Assembly: GCF_019457885.1 (NCBI RefSeq)
Contig: NZ_JAHZST010000029.1
Span: 1-40,288 of the forward strand
Length of the DNA: 40,288 bases
Direction of reading: 5' to 3'
Source: Shewanella nanhaiensis
GTDB taxonomy: Bacteria; Pseudomonadota; Gammaproteobacteria; Enterobacterales; Shewanellaceae
Numbering within the stretch: position 1 is the first letter of the stretch; every line of letters starts with the position of its first letter. Position numbers and translations under genes: made by a program. The notes under the pieces are model-generated. The model worked only from the letters and a program-made list of their open reading frames with translations, had not been told where the DNA came from and ran no database searches. Positions 8,302-15,959 of the stretch are shown one piece after another.

Positions 8302-8431
8302 GAAACTACTTAATTTTGATGACGGAACACAGAAAAGAATGTTATCACAGCAGGCCATGAAACTTTAATACTTAAATCAGTATTTCATATAATCACTTAT
8401 CAAACATCTAACGAGATCCATGCTGCTAAGC

Positions 8432-8459
8432 TTGCTTTTGAGTTGGCTTTAGGTATAAT
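8432..8459 (+). promoter_or_regulatory. Predicted suhB promoter
   Basis: -35 TTGCTT (8432-8437), 16-bp spacer, perfect -10 TATAAT (8454-8459). Transcription should start near 8466, giving a leader of about 40 nt before the suhB ATG. Confidence 0.65.
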
Positions 8460-8505
8460 GCGCCCCGATTATTTATATCTGTTCTTTAACATCCAGGGGA
8501 TTGTA

Positions 8506-9309
8506 ATGCATCCGATGCAGACTATTGCTGTGCGCGCTGCCCGCGCTGCCGGCCAAACGATTATACGTGCCTTCGCTGAACTCGATAAGATCGAAGTAAC
8601 AGCCAAAGGTATCAATGACTACGTTACAAACGTAGACAAAGAAGCAGAAGCTGCCATTACTTATCAGATCCGTAAATCTTACCCTGATCACACTATTGTT
8701 GGTGAAGAGAATGGTGAGAACAAAGGCGAAAACAAAGAGTTCGTCTGGATTATTGACCCTCTGGATGGCACTAACAACTTTGTTAGAGGCATTCCTCACT
8801 TCGCAGTTTCTATCGCTCTTCAACATAAGGGTAAAACAGAAGTTGCCGTCGTATATGATCCTATCCGTGATGAGCTGTTTACAGCTACTCGTGGTAAAGG
8901 TGCAAAGTTTAACGATTTCCGTATGCGCGTTTCTAAGCATAATGAGCTTAACGAAACCATTATCGCTACAGGCTTCCCATTTAAAGCTAAGCAGCACACC
9001 GAAACTTACATGAAGATCTTTGGTGAACTATTCACTCAATGCGCCGACGTTCGCCGTGCAGGCTCTGCCGCGCTTGATCTTGCTTATGTAGCTGCAGGTC
9101 GTGTTGATGGTTTCTTCGAAATTGGTCTTAAGCCTTGGGATATCGCAGCAGGCGACCTATTAGTACGTGAAGCTGGCGGTACCGTTACCGATTTCACTGG
9201 CAACCATGAGTATATGAATTCTGGCAACATCATCGCTGGTGCCCCTAAAGTGACCTCTGCCATTGTTAAAACAGCACGTCCACTATTAAGTGAAGCACTT
9301 AAGCGTTAA
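8506..9309 (+). CDS. suhB: Inositol-1-monophosphatase SuhB
   Basis: Mg-dependent inositol monophosphatase. In E. coli SuhB also joins the NusA/NusB antitermination complex for rRNA operons, a role known from the family and not visible here. The 267-residue form begins MHPMQTIAVRAARAAGQ, with AGGGGA just upstream; the in-frame ATG at 8443 overlaps the promoter. Metal sites are in VGEENGENK and in WIIDPLDGTNNFVRGIPHF. The second conserved block is LKPWDIAAGDLLVREAGG. Divergent from trmJ, as in E. coli. Confidence 0.97.
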   Translation: MHPMQTIAVRAARAAGQTIIRAFAELDKIEVTAKGINDYVTNVDKEAEAAITYQIRKSYPDHTIVGEENGENKGENKEFVWIIDPLDGTNNFVRGIPHFAVSIALQHKGKTEVAVVYDPIRDELFTATRGKGAKFNDFRMRVSKHNELNETIIATGFPFKAKQHTETYMKIFGELFTQCADVRRAGSAALDLAYVAAGRVDGFFEIGLKPWDIAAGDLLVREAGGTVTDFTGNHEYMNSGNIIAGAPKVTSAIVKTARPLLSEALKR

Positions 9310-9342
9310 TTGACAACAATACAGATGTAAATAGTGTCATAG

Positions 9343-9370
9343 AAAAGCCATCTTTATAGATGGCTTTTTT
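9343..9370 (+). terminator. Terminator of suhB
   Basis: Stem AAAAGCCATC (9343-9352) with GATGGCTTTT (9359-9368) and a 6-nt loop, followed by T. Confidence 0.9.
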
Positions 9371-9430
9371 GTGCCTTTCTTTTACTCCTCTTTTTAATCT
9401 AACCAAGTCTTGTCTAATGATTCCTATTAT

Positions 9431-9446
9431 TGTGAAAGTCATCACA
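9431..9446 (+). promoter_or_regulatory. CRP site upstream of psiE
   Basis: TGTGA-AAGTCA-TCACA, an exact match to the CRP core TGTGA-N6-TCACA, centred 70 bp before the psiE start. E. coli psiE is known to be repressed by cAMP-CRP and activated by PhoB. I do not see a clear pho box here. Confidence 0.65.
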
Positions 9447-9508
9447 GAGATAAATAAACATGGACTTTGAATCTTGGTACCATTGAAAAAAATTGTTCAG
9501 AGGTTCTT

Positions 9509-9907
9509 ATGAGATCAATATATAAACAATATAGTTCAAAAGGTTTAAAAGCTGTTGAGCACTTCGTATTGATTATCATTGCGTTAGCTACAGTTGTTGC
9601 AATTGGGCAGGAGGTATTTCATATCTTCGACGTTGGCAGTGTCGCCCTTGCCGATCTACTACTGCTATTTATTTACCTCGAAGTACTCGCCATGGTGGCT
9701 AACTACATAGAATCTGGCAAGCTGCCTGTTCGAATGCCACTCTATATTGCCATTGTTGCGTTGGCGCGTTACTTAATCTTAGATATGAAAGCGATGAGTG
9801 ACTGGCGAATTATTGCCATCGCAGTTTCAACCTTAATCCTGGCTTCAACGGTTATCATTATTCGCTGGGGCCAACTTAAGCTTCCCTACCCTAAGATTAA
9901 AGATTAA
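9509..9907 (+). CDS. psiE: PsiE-family inner-membrane protein
   Basis: Member of the PsiE (phosphate-starvation-inducible E) family; the biochemical role is unknown. The 132-residue form starts MRSIYKQYSSKGL after a CAGAGG ribosome site; an earlier ATG at 9467 has no such site. Four hydrophobic stretches are visible: FVLIIIALATVVAIG, VALADLLLLFIYLEVLAMV, MPLYIAIVALARYLIL and IIAIAVSTLILASTVIII. The YLEVLAMVANYIESGKLPVRMPLYIAIVALARY region is the family core. A consensus CRP site is upstream and a stable hairpin downstream. Confidence 0.85.
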   Translation: MRSIYKQYSSKGLKAVEHFVLIIIALATVVAIGQEVFHIFDVGSVALADLLLLFIYLEVLAMVANYIESGKLPVRMPLYIAIVALARYLILDMKAMSDWRIIAIAVSTLILASTVIIIRWGQLKLPYPKIKD

Positions 9908-9940
9908 TAGCAATCAATATAAGGCATCATCGTACACCTC

Positions 9941-9962
9941 ACTCAGCCCTACGGGGCTGAGT
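9941..9962 (+). terminator. UNCG-loop hairpin after psiE
   Basis: Nine-bp perfect stem ACTCAGCCC (9941-9949)/GGGCTGAGT (9954-9962) closed by TACG, a very stable UNCG tetraloop. The following CACTTCTCTTCC is only pyrimidine-rich, so it may be a weak terminator or a 3'-end stabiliser. Confidence 0.5.
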
Positions 9963-10062
9963 CACTTCTCTTCCTAACTCTGACCATTATTTTTTGTTTT
10001 TAGCTCAAGAAGCATGCTACTTTTATATAAACTATCTTAAGCTCAATTAAAGGAACGTTTAC

Positions 10063-10359
10063 ATGGAAGAGAGCGAAAATCGCCGCCACTCACTCAGGCT
10101 TGATATGGAATCCGATAAAATAGAGATAAGCTGGCAAGGTGCAGATAATCAGTTACAGTCGACTGATGCAACCTGTGTAGACTTAGCCAGACATGGAGTT
10201 CTCTTCGAACATAAAAATAGTTTTAAGTTAGGCGAGCTCATCGAAATTTCATTTAATCCGGACAACGATAAAAGGCACACAGTTAAAGGTCAGGTTTGTC
10301 GTTGCAAAAGTATGGGAGGTTTTTTTCATACTGCAGTACAGCTTGTCCCCACCTACTAA
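10063..10359 (+). CDS. Small PilZ-like domain protein
   Basis: A 98-residue single-domain protein that looks like PilZ, a family whose members often bind cyclic di-GMP. Residues 7-12 (RRHSLR) fit the R-x3-R arm and the later CVDLARHGVLFE fits the D/N-x-S-x-x-G motif, but with alanine in place of serine. Binding of c-di-GMP is therefore uncertain. No signal peptide or membrane segment. AGGAACG precedes the ATG. It stands alone, 105 bp before the ParA-like gene and in the same direction. It could be any beta-barrel of this general type. Confidence 0.6.
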   Translation: MEESENRRHSLRLDMESDKIEISWQGADNQLQSTDATCVDLARHGVLFEHKNSFKLGELIEISFNPDNDKRHTVKGQVCRCKSMGGFFHTAVQLVPTY

Positions 10360-10438
10360 TATCAATTTCTCACGAGTTTTCAGCAGCATCAAATAGACTG
10401 TTCTATACTTATTCCTACTTAATAACCTTGGGATAATA

Positions 10439-10468
10439 ATGGAAAATAAGATGGAGATGCTTATATGA
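10439..10468 (+). other. Possible nine-codon leader ORF before parA-like gene
   Basis: ATG at 10439 reads MENKMEMLI and its TGA overlaps the ParA-like ATG as ATGA. It could couple translation to the next gene. No strong ribosome site precedes it, so it may be chance. Confidence 0.2.
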
Positions 10469-11133
10469 TAATTCTCGTGGGTGGTGAGAAAGGAGGAGCA
10501 GGTAAAAGCTGTTTAGCCCAAAATGTGGCCGTCCATATTACGCGAAAATTTCAAGCAAATGTCCTAATGGTGGATTGCGATCCTCAGCGAACAACCTCCG
10601 ATTGGATCCAAGCACGTAATGAAGATCCTGAACTCCCTACCATCAACTGCATTCAACTCTATGGCAAAATTCGTAACGACCTGCTTAGCCAAGATGAGCG
10701 ATTCGATTACGTTATTGTCGATTGTGGAGGTCAAGATAACCTTGCTATGCGTGCCGCGATGTCGGTTGCCACATACGTCATACTTCCCTTAAGGCCTAAA
10801 CGCCGAGATCTTAAGACCCTTCCCCATATGGAAGATATGCTTAGTACCTGTAAAATGGTCAACCCTAAGATGGTCGCCACAATCATTATGACTCAATGCC
10901 CATCGCTCCCCAGTCAATATAAACGAATCCTCGAAGCAAAAGAGGTTGTTCAATCCTTTGGTTTAAGAGTGTTGAACTCAGTCACCTTTAGTAGAAACAT
11001 CTACGATGACAGTGAAGAGCAAGGAGCATCAGTGATGGAGATAGAGCCTGAAGGTAAAGCTGCGATGGAGATAGTGGCTATCGCCGATGAGATTTTTGCA
11101 ATAGAACCAGAGAATAGTTATGAGCTTAACTGA
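10465..11133 (+). CDS. Orphan ParA/MinD-type ATPase
   Basis: A 222-residue deviant-Walker ATPase of the ParA/MinD/MipZ group, which makes ATP-dependent dimers on DNA or membrane to position DNA or protein cargo. Walker A is GGEKGGAGKS (residues 6-15) with signature lysine K9 and catalytic K14. Walker A' is VLMVDCDPQ (D37, D39) and Walker B is YVIVDCGGQ (D86). It lacks the N-terminal helix-turn-helix of large plasmid ParAs and the C-terminal membrane helix of MinD. A GGAG site precedes the ATG. Its last 14 bp overlap the next gene, a ribbon-helix-helix protein, suggesting a two-gene partition-like unit. No plasmid replication gene is nearby, and the cargo is unknown. Confidence 0.85.
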   Translation: MIILVGGEKGGAGKSCLAQNVAVHITRKFQANVLMVDCDPQRTTSDWIQARNEDPELPTINCIQLYGKIRNDLLSQDERFDYVIVDCGGQDNLAMRAAMSVATYVILPLRPKRRDLKTLPHMEDMLSTCKMVNPKMVATIIMTQCPSLPSQYKRILEAKEVVQSFGLRVLNSVTFSRNIYDDSEEQGASVMEIEPEGKAAMEIVAIADEIFAIEPENSYELN

Positions 11134-11467
11134 TCTCAAAAGACGAAAGAAAAAGTCACATCAAGATTGTATCTCTGTCGATGACTTCATTGAAGATGCC
11201 AATAGCTATGCATTCGGCAAACCAAGTGCCGTCAGCCGTAACAGAAAGAAACTAGTGCAAGCACAGAGCAACGGCCTAGATAAACATTCAACTAAAATAT
11301 TCAAACATGCCACCTTCTCGCTAACAGAGGATGCCATCACAGTCTTAGATGATCTCGCCACTCAGTCAAAAATAGCAAAATCTCGTTTGATTAGGATCTT
11401 AATTCATGATTTTTTTGACCGCTGTGATGTGGAGCAAGAGCAAATAATTGGCAAAGGTGAAGATTAA
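11120..11467 (+). CDS. Ribbon-helix-helix protein, predicted ParA partner
   Basis: A 115-residue protein overlapping the ParA-like gene by 14 bp in another frame. The N-terminal 50 residues are basic and probably disordered (LKRRKKKSHQD, NRKK), a type of tail that in ParB/McdB-like partners contacts the ATPase. The C-terminal part (about 62-100) matches a ribbon-helix-helix fold: strand HATFSLTE, helix DAITVLDDLATQSK, then SRLIRILIHDFFDR. It may bind DNA as a centromere-binding or autorepressor protein. The fold is a pattern call and the target site is not identified. Confidence 0.65.
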   Translation: MSLTDLKRRKKKSHQDCISVDDFIEDANSYAFGKPSAVSRNRKKLVQAQSNGLDKHSTKIFKHATFSLTEDAITVLDDLATQSKIAKSRLIRILIHDFFDRCDVEQEQIIGKGED

Positions 11468-11510
11468 CTCCCTAAACTCCATCTAGTTACATCGCTAATT
11501 CAATTCTCAA

Positions 11511-11753
11511 CTAGTGATTGCAAATCTTATCTCTTGCTGTTTCAACTCCTTGTTCAGAAATGATAAATTTACCTTTTCTCTCTAACAGTGTGATCAATTC
11601 ATCAGCACTCATCTCACAGGCAGAGCAAGTATGATACTTAGCTGAAGCACCAAATTGTCCCTGCATTAACAGCTTTAACTCCTCTTTGCTGATGGCTTTA
11701 TTAAGTGTCAACATCAACTCCATTACCTGATGACCATGTATTGATTGAGCCAT
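11511..11753 (-). CDS. YecH-like putative metal-binding protein (DUF2492)
   Basis: An 80-residue protein that resembles E. coli YecH throughout: SIHGHQVMELML at the start, AKYHTCSACEMSADELITLLERKGKF in the middle and KICNH at the end. The conserved histidines and cysteines (HGH, HTCSAC, CNH) suggest a metal site, but no function is established. It is convergent with the RHH gene and divergent from the sensor kinase gene, so it is a single-gene unit. Confidence 0.85.
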   Translation of the reverse strand: MAQSIHGHQVMELMLTLNKAISKEELKLLMQGQFGASAKYHTCSACEMSADELITLLERKGKFIISEQGVETARDKICNH

Positions 11754-11910
11754 TTAATTCTCCAATATTTTATGTTCCAAATAAGGGTAGCGTTTTTAAC
11801 TCCCACAGGCTTTGATCACCACCGCAAAATAACGATTAACTCGTCTCACTATTTTGTTATTTGCCGTCGCTCTGGCAAAATGTCACAATCGCGTTCAGGG
11901 ATCGTTATCG

Positions 11911-13587
11911 ATGTCATTAATCTTACTCTTAACCCAGCAGATGAGCTTGTATCTGGTAATGGTGTATCTGGTCAGCAAAACACCACTGTTTCAGTTTTTT
12001 TCTGAGGCCGCCACTCGCCTCCCCCATAAGATATTTATCTATCTCACCTTTTCAAGTTTCTGTGTTTTGGCGACCTATTTTGGTGAACACACCAATGATG
12101 CACTCGCCAATACCCGCGCTATGGGAGCCGTACTCGGCGGCTTACTTGGTGGCCCAGTTACTGGCTTTTTAGTTGGATTAACTGGTGGGCTACACAGATA
12201 CAGTATGGGGGGGTTTACCGATCTTGCCTGTGCGATCTCCACCACGCTCGAGGGGTTATCTGCAGGAATTATCAGTTTATACCTCAGAAAACAGGGGAAA
12301 AGTGAGCTTATCTACGCCCCTTTATTGGTGTGTTTAGTGACTTTTTCTGCCGAGATGTTGCAGATGGGCGTCATATTGCTCGTAGCTCAGCCCTTCGGAG
12401 ATGCTTGGTCTCTGGTTAAACAGATAGCCCTACCTATGCTGCTGGTTAACTCGATCGGGGCAGCCCTCTTTATGAGCATGGTTCGGGATCAAAAAACCAT
12501 GTTCGATAAGATGTCATCAGTCTTTTCAACCAAAGCACTCAAAATTGCTGAACGCAGTGTCGGTGTACTCTCCAAGGGGTTCGATCAAAAAAGCAGTGCT
12601 AAAGTCGCTAAAATTATACTTGAGGAGACCAATGTTGGAGCCGTTGCGATCACAGATACCGAAAAGCTGCTAGCATTTATTGGTGCTGGCGCAGATCACC
12701 ACATTCCAGGTACCCCAATCTCATCTCAAATCACTCAAGATGCCATAGATAACAACTGTGTCATGTTTGCCGATGGGGTCGATGTTGCTTATGCCTGCTC
12801 TATCTCTTCCCAATGTGGTTTAGGCTCAAGCTTAGTTATTCCACTTCGCAGTGAGACTCAAGTCATAGGTACCATTAAGCTCTATGAGCCTAAAAATAAG
12901 CTTTTTCTCAATATTAATCGCACGTTAGGCGAAGGTATTGGACGATTACTATCCAACCAAATCCTGTTTGGTCGATTCGAGCAGCAGCAAAACCTGTTAA
13001 CTCAGGCAGAGCTAAAATTGCTGCAAGCTCAGGTGAACCCACACTTTCTGTTTAACGCGCTAAATACGATAGCCGCGATTATAAAAATAGATCCACTCAA
13101 GGCAAGAAAGCTTATTCAGCAGCTGGCTCAGTTTCTGCGAATAAATTTAAAGCGCACCACAGGCTTAGTGACACTTGAAGATGAACTGGAACATATCGAG
13201 TCCTATTTAACTATAGAGAAAGCCCGCTTTATCGATAAATTAGAGGTGAATATTCATATTGATGAATCACTTCGCCATTACCGGCTGCCTGCTTTTACTC
13301 TGCAACCTATTATTGAAAACGCAGTCAAACATGGTACATCACACATGTTAGATAAAGGGATCATCCAAGTCACCGCCAGCATTACTGATGAGCTGTTACT
13401 GTTAGAGGTTACCGATAATGCAGGCCTATATCAGCTAAAAGAGAATTCAGAGGGGCTAGGAATGAATCTGGTACATAAACGGCTTCAAAACCAGTTTGGC
13501 TCTGAATATGGCCTTAAGGTTGAATCTAAGCCGGAGAGTTACACTAAAGTGAGTATTCAATTACCCTACTCTGGAGGCACGCTGTGA
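11911..13587 (+). CDS. btsS: BtsS/LytS-type sensor histidine kinase
   Basis: Membrane sensor kinase resembling E. coli BtsS (YehU), a high-affinity pyruvate sensor. The start MSLILLLTQQMSLYLVMVYLVSKTPLF aligns with the BtsS N-terminus and follows CAGGG; an in-frame ATG at 11854 is less likely. The five-TM receptor domain includes NTRAMGAVLGGLLGGPV and GGLHRYSMGGFT. A GAF-like region follows (about residues 225-350), then the His_kinase domain with QVNPHFLFNALN, phospho-acceptor H378. The HATPase part holds PIIENAVKHG. It overlaps the response regulator by a GTGA junction. Confidence 0.9.
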   Translation: MSLILLLTQQMSLYLVMVYLVSKTPLFQFFSEAATRLPHKIFIYLTFSSFCVLATYFGEHTNDALANTRAMGAVLGGLLGGPVTGFLVGLTGGLHRYSMGGFTDLACAISTTLEGLSAGIISLYLRKQGKSELIYAPLLVCLVTFSAEMLQMGVILLVAQPFGDAWSLVKQIALPMLLVNSIGAALFMSMVRDQKTMFDKMSSVFSTKALKIAERSVGVLSKGFDQKSSAKVAKIILEETNVGAVAITDTEKLLAFIGAGADHHIPGTPISSQITQDAIDNNCVMFADGVDVAYACSISSQCGLGSSLVIPLRSETQVIGTIKLYEPKNKLFLNINRTLGEGIGRLLSNQILFGRFEQQQNLLTQAELKLLQAQVNPHFLFNALNTIAAIIKIDPLKARKLIQQLAQFLRINLKRTTGLVTLEDELEHIESYLTIEKARFIDKLEVNIHIDESLRHYRLPAFTLQPIIENAVKHGTSHMLDKGIIQVTASITDELLLLEVTDNAGLYQLKENSEGLGMNLVHKRLQNQFGSEYGLKVESKPESYTKVSIQLPYSGGTL

Positions 13588-14294
13588 TCACCTCAATGAT
13601 AGTTGATGATGAACTTTTCGCTCGTGAAGAGTTATTTGACCTACTTAGTGAACATCAAGATATCGAAATCATCGGGCAATGCAGTAATGCCATTGAGGCA
13701 CTGCAGATGCTCTCAAAACATAAACCTCAGCTGCTTTTTCTCGATATCCAGATGCCGAAGATAACAGGCATGGAACTGATAGGCATGTTAGACCCAGACA
13801 CTATGCCCTATGTGGTATTTGTCACCGCCTTCGATGAATATGCTATTAAGGCTTTCGACAATCACGCGTTTGATTATCTTTTAAAGCCTATTGATGAAGA
13901 TAGACTATCGCAAACTCTCAATCGAATAAGAAAAGATCTCAGCCCTAAGCCTGTCGAAGTATTGGCTCCCAAAACACTCACTCACCTTCCCTGTTATACG
14001 GGCACAAGATTAAAAGTATTGCCGTTAAGTGATATTGAATATATTTTTAGCGATCTTAGTGGTATCCATATCGCAACCAGTAAAGAGTTGGTACACACTC
14101 ACTTAACCCTGAAAGTGCTGGAGGAGAAAACATCGCTTGTAAGGTGCCATAGACAATACCTTATAAAACCTGACGCAGTCTCTGAGATAGAGGTACAGGA
14201 GAGTGGCGCCGAGGTGATCACCCTATCTGGTGCTAAGGTGCCGGTATCAAGACGCTATCTAAAACCGCTTAAACAGCTTTTTGGCTTTCAATAA
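13584..14294 (+). CDS. btsR: BtsR-type LytTR response regulator
   Basis: A 236-residue response regulator: receiver domain (1-120) with acidic pair D8/D9, phospho-acceptor D54 in LFLDIQMPKITGMEL, T81 and K101, and a LytTR DNA-binding domain (about 135-236) with CHRQYLI and VPVSRRYLKPL. It starts with GTG overlapping the kinase stop, with CTGGAGG ahead. In E. coli BtsR activates btsT, a CstA-family pyruvate transporter; here a CstA-family gene follows directly, with BtsR-like repeats in its promoter. Confidence 0.9.
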   Translation: MITSMIVDDELFAREELFDLLSEHQDIEIIGQCSNAIEALQMLSKHKPQLLFLDIQMPKITGMELIGMLDPDTMPYVVFVTAFDEYAIKAFDNHAFDYLLKPIDEDRLSQTLNRIRKDLSPKPVEVLAPKTLTHLPCYTGTRLKVLPLSDIEYIFSDLSGIHIATSKELVHTHLTLKVLEEKTSLVRCHRQYLIKPDAVSEIEVQESGAEVITLSGAKVPVSRRYLKPLKQLFGFQ

Positions 14295-14305
14295 TCTAAA
14301 TACAC

Positions 14306-14338
14306 CTAAGTGGTAGTCAAAGATGCACTACCACTTAG
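14306..14338. terminator. 12-bp hairpin after btsR
   Basis: Perfect arms CTAAGTGGTAGT (14306-14317) and ACTACCACTTAG (14327-14338) with a 9-nt loop. No T-run follows. It probably ends or shields the btsSR transcript; it could instead be an operator. Confidence 0.5.
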
Positions 14339-14350
14339 CTCAAGCATAAA

Positions 14351-14379
14351 ACCGCTTACTTAGCCAAAACGACCACTGA
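14351..14379 (+). promoter_or_regulatory. Predicted BtsR direct-repeat site
   Basis: ACCGCTTA (14351-14358) and ACCACTGA (14372-14379) are 13 bp apart. The BtsR motif I recall from E. coli is ACC(G/A)CT(C/T)A, twice, 13 bp apart. The first copy matches exactly, the second at 7 of 8. A possible -10 TACAAT is at 14414-14419 with no good -35, fitting activator dependence. Confidence 0.65.
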
Positions 14380-14448
14380 CCTCTTTTACTCAGATCTTAT
14401 CACAACAAATCTTTACAATCGCCGCAACTGAAAATCGGAGATTGAATT

Positions 14449-15885
14449 ATGATGTGGTTTCTAATGTGTGTCGGCCTATTGATTGGCGGATACTTTATCT
14501 ACGGTAAGTTTGTCGAGAAAGTATTTGGGATCAATACCCAACGCCAAACACCTGCATTCACCAAAACCGATGGTGTTGACTTCGTCCCGATGTCAAAAGG
14601 CAAAGTCTACTTAATCCAGCTGCTCAATATCGCGGGTGTGGGTCCAATCTTTGGCCCAATATTGGGTGCGCTTTATGGCCCAGCAGCTATGTTATGGATA
14701 GTATTTGGTTGTATTTTTGCTGGTGCAGTCCATGATTACTTCTCCGGTATGCTATCGGTACGCAACAACGGTCAATCGGTACCAAACTTAGCGGGTAAAT
14801 ACTTAGGTAAAGGTGCAAAGCACTTTATGAATGTATTTGCCATCATCTTACTGCTACTTGTTGGTGTGGTATTTATTTCAGCACCTGCAGGTTTGCTTGG
14901 TAAGTTAACAGGTTGGGATGTCTCAATCTTCGTTGGCATTATTTTTACTTACTACCTCATTGCGACCATTGTTCCGGTCGACAAGATCATAGGCAGATTG
15001 TACCCATTCTTCGGTGCCTTACTGCTGTTTATGTCAGTCGGACTAACAATTGCAATCGTAGTGTCGAGCGAGCACACACTCCTGCCTGGATTTGAAGCAA
15101 AAGACTTCCTAACTAACTTAAATCCTAACGATATGCCACTGTGGCCAGCACTCTTTATCACTATCGCATGTGGCGCTGTATCAGGTTTCCATGCGACACA
15201 GTCTCCTTTGATGGCGCGATGCGTTGAGAATGAATCAAATGGCCGCTTTGTATTCTTTGGCGCCATGATTGGTGAAGGTGTTATCGCCCTGATCTGGTGT
15301 GCTATTGCCCTTTCATTCTTTGGTGGTGTACAGGGACTCAGCGACGGCATGGGTGGTAACCCAGCTAACGTTGTATACGAAGCATCAACTGGCCTTCTCG
15401 GTGCAGTAGGTGGCTTTATGGCTATCTTAGGCGTGATTATTCTGCCAATCACCTCAGGAGATACGGCCTTCCGCTCAGCACGCTTAATTCTCTCTGAGTT
15501 CTTTAATATGCCACAAACGGCTCTGCCTAAGCGTCTACTACTTGCAATCCCACTATTCGTGATGGGCGCAATTTTGACTCAAGTCGACTTTGGAGTTATC
15601 TGGCGCTACTTTGGTGTTGCGAACCAAACAACAGCCGTCATGATGTTGTGGACTGCATCTGCATATTTATTACGTCATAACAAACTACATTGGATCTGCA
15701 CCATTCCAGCCATGTTTATGACGACAGTGGTGATAAGCTTCCTACTAAGCTCTGAAACCTTAGGCGCTGGCTTACCTATCACAATTTCCACCATTGCAGG
15801 CCTTGTTTCGACAGCCATTATCTCAGCACTTATCATCATTAAAACAAAAGGCAAAGGTGATGAGGGGATCATTGAAGAGGCATAA
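14449..15885 (+). CDS. CstA-family peptide/pyruvate transporter
   Basis: Polytopic inner-membrane carrier of the carbon-starvation CstA family. It begins MMWFLMCVGLLIGGYFIYG and has conserved blocks VDFVPMSKGKVYLIQLLNIAGVGPIFGP, GCIFAGAVHDYFSGMLSVRNNG and SGFHATQSPLMARC. At 478 residues it belongs to the short group, against about 700 for E. coli CstA and BtsT. The E. coli homologues take up pyruvate or peptides. The adjacent BtsSR-type system and promoter repeats favour pyruvate, by inference. CGGAG lies 8 bp before the ATG. Confidence 0.88.
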   Translation: MMWFLMCVGLLIGGYFIYGKFVEKVFGINTQRQTPAFTKTDGVDFVPMSKGKVYLIQLLNIAGVGPIFGPILGALYGPAAMLWIVFGCIFAGAVHDYFSGMLSVRNNGQSVPNLAGKYLGKGAKHFMNVFAIILLLLVGVVFISAPAGLLGKLTGWDVSIFVGIIFTYYLIATIVPVDKIIGRLYPFFGALLLFMSVGLTIAIVVSSEHTLLPGFEAKDFLTNLNPNDMPLWPALFITIACGAVSGFHATQSPLMARCVENESNGRFVFFGAMIGEGVIALIWCAIALSFFGGVQGLSDGMGGNPANVVYEASTGLLGAVGGFMAILGVIILPITSGDTAFRSARLILSEFFNMPQTALPKRLLLAIPLFVMGAILTQVDFGVIWRYFGVANQTTAVMMLWTASAYLLRHNKLHWICTIPAMFMTTVVISFLLSSETLGAGLPITISTIAGLVSTAIISALIIIKTKGKGDEGIIEEA

Positions 15886-15911
15886 CCTTAAACATTAACT
15901 TCCACCAATAA

Positions 15912-15937
15912 AAAGCCAGTCACTCGACTGGCTTTCT
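15912..15937. terminator. Bidirectional terminator between cstA-type gene and yaeQ
   Basis: Ten-bp stem AAAGCCAGTC (15912-15921)/GACTGGCTTT (15926-15935) with loop ACTC. T-rich tails follow on both strands, so it can serve both convergent genes. Confidence 0.85.
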
Positions 15938-15959
15938 TATTCACGATTTAGTGCCGCTT

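Noticed and set aside
8473..8997. 174-codon minus-strand ORF opposite suhB
   Set aside because: Antisense to a conserved gene, no recognisable protein features or ribosome site.
10360..10464. Search for a parS-like repeat before the ParA-type gene
   Set aside because: No convincing iterated or palindromic site is visible in this stretch.
14952..15452. 166-codon minus-strand ORF opposite the CstA-family gene
   Set aside because: Low-complexity shadow of a strongly conserved transporter gene.
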